A stretch of DNA of 64,000 bases from AV40 sp038230255 (GCA_038230255.1 JBBRNP010000009.1:1-64000), one strand, 5' to 3'. Shown: positions 49,209-58,462, counted from the stretch's first letter. The notes: a model not told the origin generated them from the letters alone. Translations and numbers: made by a program.

Positions 49209-51730
49209 GCGGCAGCCACCTTGCTGTCAAACCGCACGAGCGGGAACGAAATGTGAAACGCGGTGCCCTTTTGCAGTTCGCTCTCGACTTCGATTTGTCC
49301 GCCGTGCTCCTGGATGATTCCGTGCACAACCGATAATCCTAATCCTGTTCCGTAATCTTTGGTGGTAAAGAATGGATCAAAGACGTGCGGAATGTCTTCC
49401 GCGCGAATTCCCTCTCCGCTGTCGCGAATCGTAATGAGTAACGCTTCGCGCGCCTGCCTGCTCCCATTGCTCTCGCCGTTCCCGGAGCCAAGGCTCCTGA
49501 CCCATTGTTCGTCCGAGCGGATCTCCGTTTTCACCGACAGTTCGCCATGCGTCTTCATCGCATCCATTGCGTTTAGGAAGAAGTTGAGAAAAACCTGCTC
49601 CAGTTGGTCCGCGTCGCCATGGATCGTATCTACGTCCGCGCTCCAGGCTCGATTCAACTTAATGTCTTTCTGATAAAGCCTGTGGCCAACAAGCGTAAGC
49701 GCTTTTTCCAAAATCTCGTGCGCATGCAACGGTTTGAGAATCGGTTTGGCTGGCCGCGCAAACCGAAGCAGCTGATTTACGAGCGAATCGATTCGGTCGA
49801 TCTCATGCCCGATTAAGTTCGAAAACGTGTCTCGAAAATCGGAATCCTGATATCGCTCCGGGAGAAGTTGGGCAAAAGTTTTGAGCGAGACGAGCGGGTT
49901 TTTGATTTCATGCGCCATTCCGGCGGAGAGGGTTCCAAGACTGGCCAGGCGGTCGCTTCGTCGGATCTGGTGTTCGAGACGTTTAATCGCGGTAATGTCT
50001 GTCAGCACCATCAAGGCGCCGAGTACTTGTCGATCTTGTCCGTGAAAAATCGAAGTGCTGGCGCGGATGACTATCTCGCCGGGCTCACCCCGCAGGAGTA
50101 TCTCGCGGTTTTCCTGGCTCTCGGCCGTGCGCAAAGTGGTAATCAGCGGTTCTGCGAGTTCGAGCGGAAGTGCGCTCAAGGAACAGTCGAGCATCTCGTG
50201 CGGGTTCAAGCCGGTGATTTGTCCGGCCTCGTTATTGAAAACCGTCACCCGGTCATCCGTTCCAGCGGCGATGACACCGCTGGTCAGGTTTTCGAGCAAC
50301 GTTTCGTTATAGATCTTGGCGTTTTGGACTTCCGTAAAAAGTTCTGCGTTTTCAATCGCGACTGCGAGTTGCCCGCATAAGACCTGAAGCGCACCTTGCT
50401 CGGTGGCTCCATAGATTCGGCCGGATTTTCGCGCTCCCAGCAGCAACACTCCAGCCAGGTTATCACGCGCAAAAATGCCCATCGCCAGCGCAATTTGTAG
50501 CGAATCCAATTGCCGCAGGACGCGCTGAAGTTGGGGTGTCGGCTTCACCCGGCGCAGCTCGTCCATAACGATCGGCTCGCGATTTGTCTCCAGCTCCGCG
50601 ATCGTCGCCTGATCGCGCGTTAGCTCCAAAAAATAACGCGCCCCAGGCTCGACGATTGGATAATGCTGCGAAAATCCCTGTTTGTCGGGTAGAAGAATCA
50701 AAACGCGGTCCGTCCCCACCGCCTCGGCTACGGTATTGGCAAAACGATCGAGCAAGTCGCGCAGGGTCGTGACTGACGCCAGGATTTTCGCAGCCTTACT
50801 CACGGTCGCGCGAAAATCGAGTTGATGTGAACCGATGAGAAGCCGTTCCGCCAGGCGTTGTGAAATACCACGTGCGGGCGCCATGGCAAAGGCCACGACC
50901 ACCGCGGCAGTCACGTGCGCAATGGTGTGCGCATTCGCCACCGAAGATTGCAAAGCAGTGACAACCAACCACCAAACCAGCGCATAAAGCGCGAGTAGAT
51001 ATGTGGCCAGTAATGCATAGGAAATAAATCGCCGCAGCAGAACGCCTACATCCATGATCTTTCGGGTTGCGATGCCGTAAGAGATGATGAGGCTGAAGAG
51101 AACGATACGTAATGGGGCGAACCAAGTCAGGACGGATCGATCGATGAACATTCCGAGCGTGAATGACAACATCGCTGTTGCGACCGCGACTGCAGCACCT
51201 ATCAAAATAAAGGCAAGTTCAGTGCGCTTGGTCGCGGTAGTTGTTCGTACATCACGCGCGTAATTTACGAGGAGGATTGCCCCTGCCAGCCCCAGATATA
51301 CGAAATAAGGAAACAGGTATCTGTAGACCGGGATAAAGAAGCCGGTGGTGTGGGACGGTTGTGTGCCTTCCAGAAACAGACTCGTTTGGCAGAATCCGAC
51401 AATACCAGCTCCAGCCAGCAGCCAGGTCCAGGATTGTTTAGCAATTTGTCCCCAGCTTCGAGTTTCGTGCTTAATCGACAATCGCAGAAGATTCAAGACC
51501 GTCAGAAGCAGCGCTCCGAATGCAGACGCTTGTCTAATCCAGAATATCGCGCTTCCTGACGTGGCCGCGGTCAACGCGTAGTACAGACTGCATAGCCAGC
51601 CGACTACAACCAGCGATAAAACCAAAAAGCATTGATTTGATTTGCGATACCGATTGGCTTGAAAGACGACCAAACCAAGCGCCAGTTGAACGAACAGCGC
51701 GACCAGAGTTGGAAAGGTCGAGCTATTCAT
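49205..51730 (-). CDS. Membrane sensor histidine kinase (PrsK-like)
   Basis: 841 residues from the ATG at 51730; the frame runs to 51787 inside the ketosynthase gene. About eight transmembrane helices (residues 5-290) precede GAF (about 320-480), PAS (about 500-610), HisKA (MAHEIKNPLVSLKTFAQLLPE) and HATPase (DSGEGIRAED, GTGLGLSVVH). This arrangement recalls PrsK kinases of PEP-CTERM/exosortase systems. It overlaps the ketosynthase gene by 8 bp upstream and the next kinase by 4 bp downstream, so all three form one operon. Confidence 0.9.
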   Translation of the reverse strand: MNSSTFPTLVALFVQLALGLVVFQANRYRKSNQCFLVLSLVVVGWLCSLYYALTAATSGSAIFWIRQASAFGALLLTVLNLLRLSIKHETRSWGQIAKQSWTWLLAGAGIVGFCQTSLFLEGTQPSHTTGFFIPVYRYLFPYFVYLGLAGAILLVNYARDVRTTTATKRTELAFILIGAAVAVATAMLSFTLGMFIDRSVLTWFAPLRIVLFSLIISYGIATRKIMDVGVLLRRFISYALLATYLLALYALVWWLVVTALQSSVANAHTIAHVTAAVVVAFAMAPARGISQRLAERLLIGSHQLDFRATVSKAAKILASVTTLRDLLDRFANTVAEAVGTDRVLILLPDKQGFSQHYPIVEPGARYFLELTRDQATIAELETNREPIVMDELRRVKPTPQLQRVLRQLDSLQIALAMGIFARDNLAGVLLLGARKSGRIYGATEQGALQVLCGQLAVAIENAELFTEVQNAKIYNETLLENLTSGVIAAGTDDRVTVFNNEAGQITGLNPHEMLDCSLSALPLELAEPLITTLRTAESQENREILLRGEPGEIVIRASTSIFHGQDRQVLGALMVLTDITAIKRLEHQIRRSDRLASLGTLSAGMAHEIKNPLVSLKTFAQLLPERYQDSDFRDTFSNLIGHEIDRIDSLVNQLLRFARPAKPILKPLHAHEILEKALTLVGHRLYQKDIKLNRAWSADVDTIHGDADQLEQVFLNFFLNAMDAMKTHGELSVKTEIRSDEQWVRSLGSGNGESNGSRQAREALLITIRDSGEGIRAEDIPHVFDPFFTTKDYGTGLGLSVVHGIIQEHGGQIEVESELQKGTAFHISFPLVRFDSKVAAA

Positions 51731-52967
51731 GGCCGTTGACTCGATCGACCACCAGCGAACTCGCGCTGCCTCCCAAACCGCGCACATTCATTAAAATGCA
51801 GTCCAGCTTTGCTTTCCGCGGCCGCAATGGCACAAAATCCAGGTCGCAGTCCGGATCCGGCAAGTCGCAATTTGTCGTTGGTGCAATGAGCTGATCACGA
51901 AAGCTCAAAGCGCATGCGGCGAGTTGGAAGGGGCCGCCGGCCGCAAGCGGATTTCCAGTCACGCCTTTGATCGAGCTGATTGGAATTGAATATGCGCGTT
52001 CGCCAAACACTTCCTTGATGTAACGCACTTCAGCAGCATCGAGAACTGGGTGGCCGGGGCCATATGCGGAAATGTAATTGACATCGTTCTCCGATCGGCC
52101 GGCATTTGCCAGCGCCAGTCTCATTGAATCGGCCAATCCCGAAGCTGGGTCATCCGGCGCGCGATCGCGCTGGGTCGCGTACCCGGTGATCTCGAGGTAA
52201 ATGTGCGCACCGCGCGCTTGTGCACGTTCGAGATTTTCGAGCACGAACATTCCGGCGCCTTCCGAAATCACACCGCTATCGCGCTCCATATCGAATGGGC
52301 GACTCGCTTTTTCCGGTTCCGCATTACGAAAAGAACTTAAACCAGTCGCAATAAAGGCGGCGAAGGTATGCTTTGTAATTGGGGCGTCCGCACCACCCGC
52401 GATCGCCAATTCCGCCGCACCCGATCGAATCATATCTGTGGCAAGCGCGACTGCATCCAGGCCGGACGGACAAGCGGAAGAAACTGTTGCGGCATGCGCG
52501 CGCGCACCGATTCGATCCGCGATGGCATTTGCGGCCGCTTGAGGCGTCAACGCGCCGACTGCAGTTGGAGACATGCCATTCATTCCACGCTCTTCGAAGT
52601 TGCTAATCGAACGCTCGATTATGTCCATTGCGCTCGTGCTCACGCCGACGACCACCGGAGTCGGGCTCGGTAAATCTGCTTCACTAATTTCAAGTCCCGC
52701 ATCTTTGAGCGCCATCATCGTCGCGGCATAGGCGAACTGGGTGTGGCGCGCCATCCGTTTTGGTTTTAGTTCCGGCTCGATGTAATCGAACGGATCAAAG
52801 TTTTTTACTTCACCGGCAATTCGACTTTTCAGATCACTCGCGTCAAAGAGGGTGATGGGCCCCACGCCGCTCCGGCCCGCTACCAGCGATTTCCAAAATT
52901 GCTCGTTGCCGATTCCATTCGGGGCCAGAATTCCCATCCCGGTGATGACGACGCGATTTCGTTTCAT
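51723..52967 (-). CDS. FabF-like beta-ketoacyl synthase with altered active-site histidines
   Basis: 414 residues, full-length thiolase fold of the FabF type. The nucleophile Cys166 is present (SSACPSGLDA). Where FabF has NAHGTST, this protein has SAYGPGHP (Tyr302 for the first His), and where FabF has KSMTGH it has KGVTGN (Asn339 for the second His). The catalytic set is therefore Cys-Tyr-Asn. The flanks align residue by residue with FabF (DCDLDFVP near the end), so the changes are real. Decarboxylative condensation by the usual mechanism seems unlikely; a non-decarboxylating, chain-length or acyl-transfer role is possible. It is the first gene of an operon with two sensor kinases. No ACP is adjacent. 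Confidence 0.9.
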   Translation of the reverse strand: MKRNRVVITGMGILAPNGIGNEQFWKSLVAGRSGVGPITLFDASDLKSRIAGEVKNFDPFDYIEPELKPKRMARHTQFAYAATMMALKDAGLEISEADLPSPTPVVVGVSTSAMDIIERSISNFEERGMNGMSPTAVGALTPQAAANAIADRIGARAHAATVSSACPSGLDAVALATDMIRSGAAELAIAGGADAPITKHTFAAFIATGLSSFRNAEPEKASRPFDMERDSGVISEGAGMFVLENLERAQARGAHIYLEITGYATQRDRAPDDPASGLADSMRLALANAGRSENDVNYISAYGPGHPVLDAAEVRYIKEVFGERAYSIPISSIKGVTGNPLAAGGPFQLAACALSFRDQLIAPTTNCDLPDPDCDLDFVPLRPRKAKLDCILMNVRGLGGSASSLVVDRVNGHE

Positions 52968-53312
52968 TGCTTTTGGCGACCTTGCGCGCGCAAACGGCTC
53001 GTGAAGACAGTCCGAGGTATCGCCACCGCGAACTCTGGGGGGCTGGCGGTTAACTGATTGTCGATCTTTTCGGGCACGAACGAATCACCGCGCATTCTAA
53101 ACGCTACATTAGCTCCAGTCATTATATTTTTTCCGTCCTAAATCGATCACTTATTCACCAAGGCCCGGAACTTATTCACAAGTTGCACCTTGCGTGCCAC
53201 TGATTTCTGCTTCAACGTTCGCCCGGCTGAGCCAGATGAATTTGCGCCGGTTTTTTTTGTTTCTTCGCCCTCTCTGCGGCATGCCCCTAGCTTCTATTGC
53301 CGCTGACGCATT
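52968..53312. promoter_or_regulatory. Divergent intergenic region with two DnaA-box-like sites
   Basis: 345 bp without a credible gene, between the ketosynthase operon and the divergent hybrid kinase; it should hold promoters for both. TTATTCACC at 53151 and TTATTCACA at 53172 each resemble the DnaA box TTATCCACA and are spaced 21 bp (two helical turns). A T-rich stretch lies near 53125. No palindromic element of the types seen elsewhere is present. Confidence 0.4.
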
Positions 53313-54455
53313 ATGACCGCTGCGACTGAACTGCCCCAAATTCTTGTTATTGATGACGAAATGGGGCCGCGCGAAAGCTTGCGCATGCTCCTGAAACCAA
53401 ATTATCAGGTGCACACCGCCGATTGCGTCGAGGCCGGCCTCAAACTCCTCAAAGAGAAACAGCCCGACACGATCGTCATGGACATTCGAATGCCGGGAAT
53501 GAGCGGAATCGAGGGTCTGCGTCAGATCCGCGAGATCGATCCGAATCTCTCCGTCATCATGCTCACTGGTTTTGGTGCGCTTGAAACAGCCAAGGAAGCT
53601 CTGCGGCTCGGCGCGAACGATTATATCAGCAAGCCCTTTGATGCTCATGAAATGCAGCAGGTCATTGACCGCAATGTCGAACGCACCCGCGCGCATCGGA
53701 CAAGCGAAACTGCCGCCGGCGAAATTAAAGAATTAAACAACCGTTTGCTTCAACAACTGGCGCAAAAGGAGCGGTTGGCGGCGCTCGGGCAGGCGTCCGC
53801 TGAATTTGTTCACGATCTGGGCAATCCACTCACGATTGTTTGGGGTTACGTCCAATTGCTCGCTCGGCGTCTTGAAAAATCTGAGGAAGACGAGAGCGCC
53901 AGTTCGGTCAAAGAACTGAAAATTATCGAGCAGCATGTCCGCACCTGTCGGGAATTGCTTACGATGTGGCAAGGCTACGGCAACGTCGAAGCTTCACCGC
54001 CTAAGTCGGTTTCCGTTTCGGGAACCTTGCGGGAGATTCTCAAGGGTCTTGCGTCCGTGGCCGATCAAAAGGGCGTAGCCTTTCGAGTGACGATTTGCGA
54101 CGACCCATGCGTCCTTTTGGGAGATGCCTTGCAGCTGAATCGCGCCATTCAAAACGTGATCATCAATGCCATTCAAGCCTGTCCTGACAAAAGCGGAATA
54201 GTCACGGTCGCCTGCGCGCAAAAAGATTTTTATGTCGATCTTCGCGTGGAAGACAACGGACCCGGTATCCCAGCCGGCCAGTTGCATAAGGTTTTCGATC
54301 CTTATTTCACAACCAAGCAGGCCAAGAGCGGCACTGGCCTTGGACTTTACATCACCAAAAAGGTTGTCGAAGACCACAACGGCTCGATCAAAGTTGAAAG
54401 CACGCCCGGCACCGGCACGATTTTCACGATTCGTCTTCCGCTCTCAACTAATTAA
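53313..54455 (+). CDS. Receiver-histidine kinase hybrid
   Basis: 380 residues. An N-terminal receiver (1-125: ILVIDDEMG, TIVMDIRMPG, ISKPFDAHE) is followed by a coil, then HisKA with the phospho-His in FVHDLGNPLTIVWGYVQLL, and HATPase (EDNGPGIPA, GTGLGLYITKKV). The receiver-first order means it probably receives a phosphoryl group and then controls its own kinase. It diverges from the ketosynthase-kinase operon, so it may be their partner. Confidence 0.92.
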   Translation: MTAATELPQILVIDDEMGPRESLRMLLKPNYQVHTADCVEAGLKLLKEKQPDTIVMDIRMPGMSGIEGLRQIREIDPNLSVIMLTGFGALETAKEALRLGANDYISKPFDAHEMQQVIDRNVERTRAHRTSETAAGEIKELNNRLLQQLAQKERLAALGQASAEFVHDLGNPLTIVWGYVQLLARRLEKSEEDESASSVKELKIIEQHVRTCRELLTMWQGYGNVEASPPKSVSVSGTLREILKGLASVADQKGVAFRVTICDDPCVLLGDALQLNRAIQNVIINAIQACPDKSGIVTVACAQKDFYVDLRVEDNGPGIPAGQLHKVFDPYFTTKQAKSGTGLGLYITKKVVEDHNGSIKVESTPGTGTIFTIRLPLSTN

Positions 54456-54585
54456 ATAGCGGGCACGCTCGAAGGTCGCTCGATCTTTCTGCGTTTTCTT
54501 TCGCGCGGTTTCACCCCCAAAATAATCGGGGCTCGCGAAGACTTTCGGAGTTGTCAGTTCCCTTGCGTTTGGTTTTGCTGAACGC

Positions 54586-56652
54586 GTGCCTTATCGCCTC
54601 GCGCCACTCTTCCTGATCCGGTTGGCGGGCGTGCCTTTTGAAATGGTCGAACGTTTGGCTACGCCCGAAACTTCGAGAACTGCGCGCGACTTCGTCATTA
54701 AACAAAACAAAATCGAGCCGAGCGACCAGGCACGCCTCGCCGAGACGCTCCTCCGCGAACTCGAGGCCGCGCGAAAAATGCTGCTCGATTCTGCTCGTAC
54801 CATTCTGCCTCGCTATTTGATTTTTGCCGCCGAAGGAATGCGCGAACGCATTTCGTCACTGCTCCAACCTTTTGTCACAGCGGAAGCCGGTCCGGTGCCT
54901 CGCAATGCCGTTGTCCGTAAACGTGAGCAGCATTTACTGCTCTATCTCCAGCGAGTTGCCGCGAAGGACGACACTTTTAGCGAGTTCGGGCCGGTCGGCT
55001 GGGGCAGTATTGGTAAAAACGTTTCCGGCGTTACCTTGCAACCGAAGCCCGGCATCGCGAGCCGCGATGCATTCCTGGAGCGCTGGACGGTTCACGCCAT
55101 CGCCGCCGTTATTAACGCTGATCATGAGAATTCAAGTCCGGCACTCGAGGTGCCGGCGCTCGAGCCCCACGCCATGGAAGTCTTGCTCGATGACATAAGA
55201 AATTGGGCGCCCAGTCTCGCGCGCGAAAAGTGGTTGTCGATCTTGCAGCCGCTGGCGGAACTGCCGCAGAAATTTATGCTCGCGTCGGAAGCAAGCGAGC
55301 GACAAGCAATTATGCAAGAGGCGAGTTCTCGGCTTGCCTCGCTCGGCGCCACCCGTCGACCGACCGATCGGGCGTTGTATTCTGCGGCCAACCCAATCGC
55401 TGAAGAGTGTTTTCGCGAGTGCCATTTCGAAATTGACGATCGCTTGATCGACGAAGTGCCGCTTCAAGCCGAGCCATGGATCGATCTTTGGCGGGACAGT
55501 TACGCGTTTGTCGCTTCGCGTGTGGCTGCCGGTCTGCGGGGGATCATGGAAAAATCCGGCGCGAAAAGCGGAGTCATGCCGTTGCCCGCATTCATGCAGG
55601 CCTGCGAAGCGGCAAAACTTTCACTGACCGGGCCGGGGCTGGTCGCTCTTTCGGTGATGGCGTTTCAGGAAGTGAAAGCCGCACTTGGAAAACGATTGCA
55701 ACCGCATGTCGATCTTAGCGAATACGAACTCACGGCCGAGGATTGTCACGTCGTTCGCAATAATTTCGATTATCCAAAGTTCGACGAATACACTTATCCG
55801 TCAGCCGATCTGCAACTCGCGGCCACCTCGCCCGAAGCGATCGAGCGCGGTGATTATCAATGGATCCTGGCCGAACTTCATCCGCCGCCAGCTCTTCTGC
55901 ATCACTTCGCCTATTGGCATTGCCCCGATAAACCAACTCTGAACGACGCGCTAGCGAAAGGGACTGCTGGCAAACCAAATTTTCATTTCGGTTTTTTCGC
56001 GGCTGATTTCACCGCGCACACGACCGTGCATTTGTTCGACGCCTTGCCGGAACTGTCGAATTTCGTCGCGCCGCAGCGAGCCAACCCGAAGTGGAAAACA
56101 ATTTTGCCGGCAGACGCTGAAGTTTATATCGATGAAACCACCGGCGACGTTGGCGTGCGCAAGATCGACAATCACGAGCATCTCGGATCATTTGCCCGGG
56201 CATGGGTGATTCCACTTGGGTTTCATCCGTTTCAATTTGGAATGGCTCCGCATACGCCGCGTTTGCGTTGCGGCAAAGTAGTCGTACAGCGCCAAACGTG
56301 GACGGTGAAGGCCGATGATTTGATTCCCGGCAAATACACCGGCGTTTCGAGTCAGTTGGTTCTCGCGGTCGAAAAATTGCGGGCCGAGAAAAATTTGCCG
56401 CGCTTTGTTTATATTCGTCCTACCGAACAAGCCTTGCGGCGCAGCGGAGCGGAAGGTCGCGATAAAGACACCAAACCGGTTTTTATCGATCTGGAGAGCT
56501 ATTTGTTTTTGGAAATCTTCCACCGCTGGCTCATCAAAGCGGGCGAGATAGAAGTGACGGAGATGTTGCCTGATCCGGAACATTTGCTTTGGAAAGAATC
56601 GGATGGCCGCCACAGCTTCGAGCTGCGCACACTGATTGTTCCGCGCTCATGA
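54586..56652 (+). CDS. LanB-like protein (lantibiotic dehydratase N-terminal/glutamylation domain, PEARL-like size)
   Basis: 688 residues, GTG start at 54586. The N-terminus (FLIRLAGVPFEMVERL) and the LYLQRVAAKDDTFSEFGPVGW stretch match the glutamylation domain of class I lanthipeptide dehydratases. The C-terminal VFIDLESYLF...VTEMLPDPEHL matches the end of that domain. Full LanB proteins are about 1000 residues and continue into an elimination domain, which is absent here. That leaves a tRNA-dependent enzyme of the split LanB or PEARL type, able to ester-link or add an amino acid to a peptide. No LanC, transporter, SpaB_C partner or Cys/Ser-rich precursor peptide is seen nearby. It overlaps parA by ATGA and so is translated together with it. 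Confidence 0.8.
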   Translation: MPYRLAPLFLIRLAGVPFEMVERLATPETSRTARDFVIKQNKIEPSDQARLAETLLRELEAARKMLLDSARTILPRYLIFAAEGMRERISSLLQPFVTAEAGPVPRNAVVRKREQHLLLYLQRVAAKDDTFSEFGPVGWGSIGKNVSGVTLQPKPGIASRDAFLERWTVHAIAAVINADHENSSPALEVPALEPHAMEVLLDDIRNWAPSLAREKWLSILQPLAELPQKFMLASEASERQAIMQEASSRLASLGATRRPTDRALYSAANPIAEECFRECHFEIDDRLIDEVPLQAEPWIDLWRDSYAFVASRVAAGLRGIMEKSGAKSGVMPLPAFMQACEAAKLSLTGPGLVALSVMAFQEVKAALGKRLQPHVDLSEYELTAEDCHVVRNNFDYPKFDEYTYPSADLQLAATSPEAIERGDYQWILAELHPPPALLHHFAYWHCPDKPTLNDALAKGTAGKPNFHFGFFAADFTAHTTVHLFDALPELSNFVAPQRANPKWKTILPADAEVYIDETTGDVGVRKIDNHEHLGSFARAWVIPLGFHPFQFGMAPHTPRLRCGKVVVQRQTWTVKADDLIPGKYTGVSSQLVLAVEKLRAEKNLPRFVYIRPTEQALRRSGAEGRDKDTKPVFIDLESYLFLEIFHRWLIKAGEIEVTEMLPDPEHLLWKESDGRHSFELRTLIVPRS

Positions 56653-57473
56653 AAATTATCGCGATCGCCAACCAGAAAGGTGGAGTGGGCAAGACAACGA
56701 CCGCGGTGAATCTCGGTGTGGCGTTGGCGGAAAAAAAACTTCGCGTTCTCTTGATCGATCTCGATCCGCAGGCAAACGCGACCAGCGCGCTCGGCATGCA
56801 GGAAGTTGAAGGCGAGAGTATTTATGAATCGCTTCTGGGCGGAGTTCCCATTGCCGACAAAATCTTGCCGACTCGTCTGGATAACATGTTCATCATTCCT
56901 GCCGATCTCGATCTTGCCGGCGCGGAAGTTGAAATTGCGCGGATGCCAGAGCATCTGACACGTCTGGCCAAAACGGTGTCGACCTTTCGCTCGGATGAAA
57001 CGTTTGATCTCGTCCTTTTAGATTGTCCGCCCTCGTTAGGCATTCTCATGACGAACGCGCTTGCTGCGGCGGACGAGATCCTGACTCCGATCCAGTGCGA
57101 ATATTTTGCACTCGAAGGCTTGGTCAAAATCGTGCGCGTGGTCGAGCAAGTGCGCGATTCTGGCGCCAATGATCAGGTCGAGATCGGCGGTATCGTTATG
57201 ACCATGTTCGACAGCCGCACGAATTTGAGCGGGCAAGTGGTCGACGAAGTGCGAAAACATTTCGGCCCGCGCGTCTATAACACCGTTATTCCGCGAACGG
57301 TGCGGTTAAGTGAAGCGCCGAGCTTTGGGAAATCGATCCTCGAGTACGACTCGAGCGGCGTCGGCGCCAGCGCTTATCGCGCGCTCGCGCGAGAATTTAT
57401 TAAGCGGCATGCGCTGTCAGCCATCGGTCGCGAGACAGAGAAAACACATTTGTTGGAAAGCCTCGAAAAGTAG
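56649..57473 (+). CDS. ParA/Soj-family ATPase
   Basis: 274 residues from the ATG at 56649. Deviant Walker A KGGVGKTT, VLLIDLDPQANAT, LVLLDCPPSLG and the DNA-binding helix toward the C-terminus are typical of Soj/ParA. These form nucleotide-dependent dimers on the nucleoid to move DNA or protein cargo. No ParB follows. Instead the stop region overlaps the convergent GNAT gene by 74 bp. The start overlaps the LanB-like gene by ATGA, an unusual partner. Confidence 0.93.
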   Translation: MKIIAIANQKGGVGKTTTAVNLGVALAEKKLRVLLIDLDPQANATSALGMQEVEGESIYESLLGGVPIADKILPTRLDNMFIIPADLDLAGAEVEIARMPEHLTRLAKTVSTFRSDETFDLVLLDCPPSLGILMTNALAAADEILTPIQCEYFALEGLVKIVRVVEQVRDSGANDQVEIGGIVMTMFDSRTNLSGQVVDEVRKHFGPRVYNTVIPRTVRLSEAPSFGKSILEYDSSGVGASAYRALAREFIKRHALSAIGRETEKTHLLESLEK

Positions 57474-57927
57474 TTTGCTTCTCGAGCGTCATCCCGATTT
57501 TCTCCGCGACCCGGCGGGACGGGATGTTTTCCGGATGAATAAGCGAAATGACGTGCGGAAGTTTTAAATCTCGGAAAGCGTGATCGCGGACGGCCGTTGC
57601 CGCTTCAGTTGCAATTCCTTTGTTCCAGTAATCTGAATGCAGTCTGTATCCGATTTCGATTTCATCTCTACCATCGAGGTGCCAGTGAAGGAAGCCGCAG
57701 TAGCCGATCAACGTGCTGTTGGACCGAACAAGGACTGCGAACGGAGATGGCCGATCGGCGCGATTCCATGAGAGAAATTTTTCGAGAACAGTTTGGGTCT
57801 GTTCCCGCGTGTAAACGCCCAGCGAGAAGCGCATGAAATCCCGGTTCGCCATTAACCCGGACAAAGGATCGACATCGTCCTCGCGAAATGGCCGCAAAGT
57901 TAAGCGCGACGTTTCGAGGTTCGCCAT
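57400..57927 (-). CDS. GNAT N-acetyltransferase (RimJ/RimL type)
   Basis: 175 residues from the ATG at 57927; the ORF runs further but without conservation. LETSRLTLRPFREDD is the classic RimJ/RimL start, and NKGIATEAA the acetyl-CoA loop, followed by the EKIGM segment. It transfers an acetyl group to an amine, often a protein N-terminus. The target is unknown. Its 3' end lies inside parA on the opposite strand. Confidence 0.88.
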   Translation of the reverse strand: MANLETSRLTLRPFREDDVDPLSGLMANRDFMRFSLGVYTREQTQTVLEKFLSWNRADRPSPFAVLVRSNSTLIGYCGFLHWHLDGRDEIEIGYRLHSDYWNKGIATEAATAVRDHAFRDLKLPHVISLIHPENIPSRRVAEKIGMTLEKQTTFRGFPTNVFSLSRDRWLTAHAA

Positions 57928-57998
57928 CGCGACGAATAAAGACGAACCGCGCGCGAGTTGCGATTTATTAACGAGAATGGCGAAGTCGCGGGCGCCGA

Positions 57999-58406
57999 TT
58001 AAGGCTTTGGTGTCGCCGAGGCTTTCGGACCTGGGCTCGCAGCTTTCTTTTCCGTCGGCCCGAGCTTCACCATCTTCGCCTCCAGTGTTCCGTCGGGATT
58101 TTTCCAATAGGCGCCGCTCACTTCTTCATTATCGACAATGTCCTTCATTGTCCCGGCGGCTGCGCCTTTCGTGATGCTTGTTTTGTCGGTGACTTTGAAA
58201 ACGCGCGTCGCCTCTTTGCCGCTGATCGTGAATGTTTTGTTTTTCTGATCGACTGCCGAAACCATCCCGTGGAACGGAATTGGTCGGGTTGACGGTTTGG
58301 CTGGAGACGCTGATGGCGTTGGCGAACTCGATTGTGCTGGGAGCGAAAACGAAAAGGCGAGGGGAACAATCATGGCCAGAACGATCGGATAAGTTTTGGA
58401 TTTCAT
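57999..58406 (-). CDS. Small secreted protein with OB-like domain
   Basis: 135 residues: signal peptide (to about residue 25), a Ser/Pro-rich linker, then a 70-residue domain beginning FHGMVSAVDQKNKTFTISG and containing a conserved-looking SGAYWKNPDG turn. It ends in a Lys/Ala/Pro tail. This resembles short periplasmic 'DUF5666-like' domains, but I cannot name it. It lies 71 bp from the GNAT gene on the same strand. Confidence 0.65.
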   Translation of the reverse strand: MKSKTYPIVLAMIVPLAFSFSLPAQSSSPTPSASPAKPSTRPIPFHGMVSAVDQKNKTFTISGKEATRVFKVTDKTSITKGAAAGTMKDIVDNEEVSGAYWKNPDGTLEAKMVKLGPTEKKAASPGPKASATPKP

Positions 58407-58462
58407 AGATTTGAGGCTGACTGAATGGAGAATCAGTTGCCCAAATTTGCCAAGCTAAATTG

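Noticed and set aside
53172..53696. 174-codon antisense ORF over the hybrid kinase receiver
   Set aside because: It is a shadow of the receiver domain in the opposite strand.
53151..57473. Chromosome origin or partition locus (DnaA-like boxes plus ParA)
   Set aside because: There is no dnaA, parB or AT-rich unwinding region; the boxes and ParA are 3.5 kb apart with unrelated genes between.
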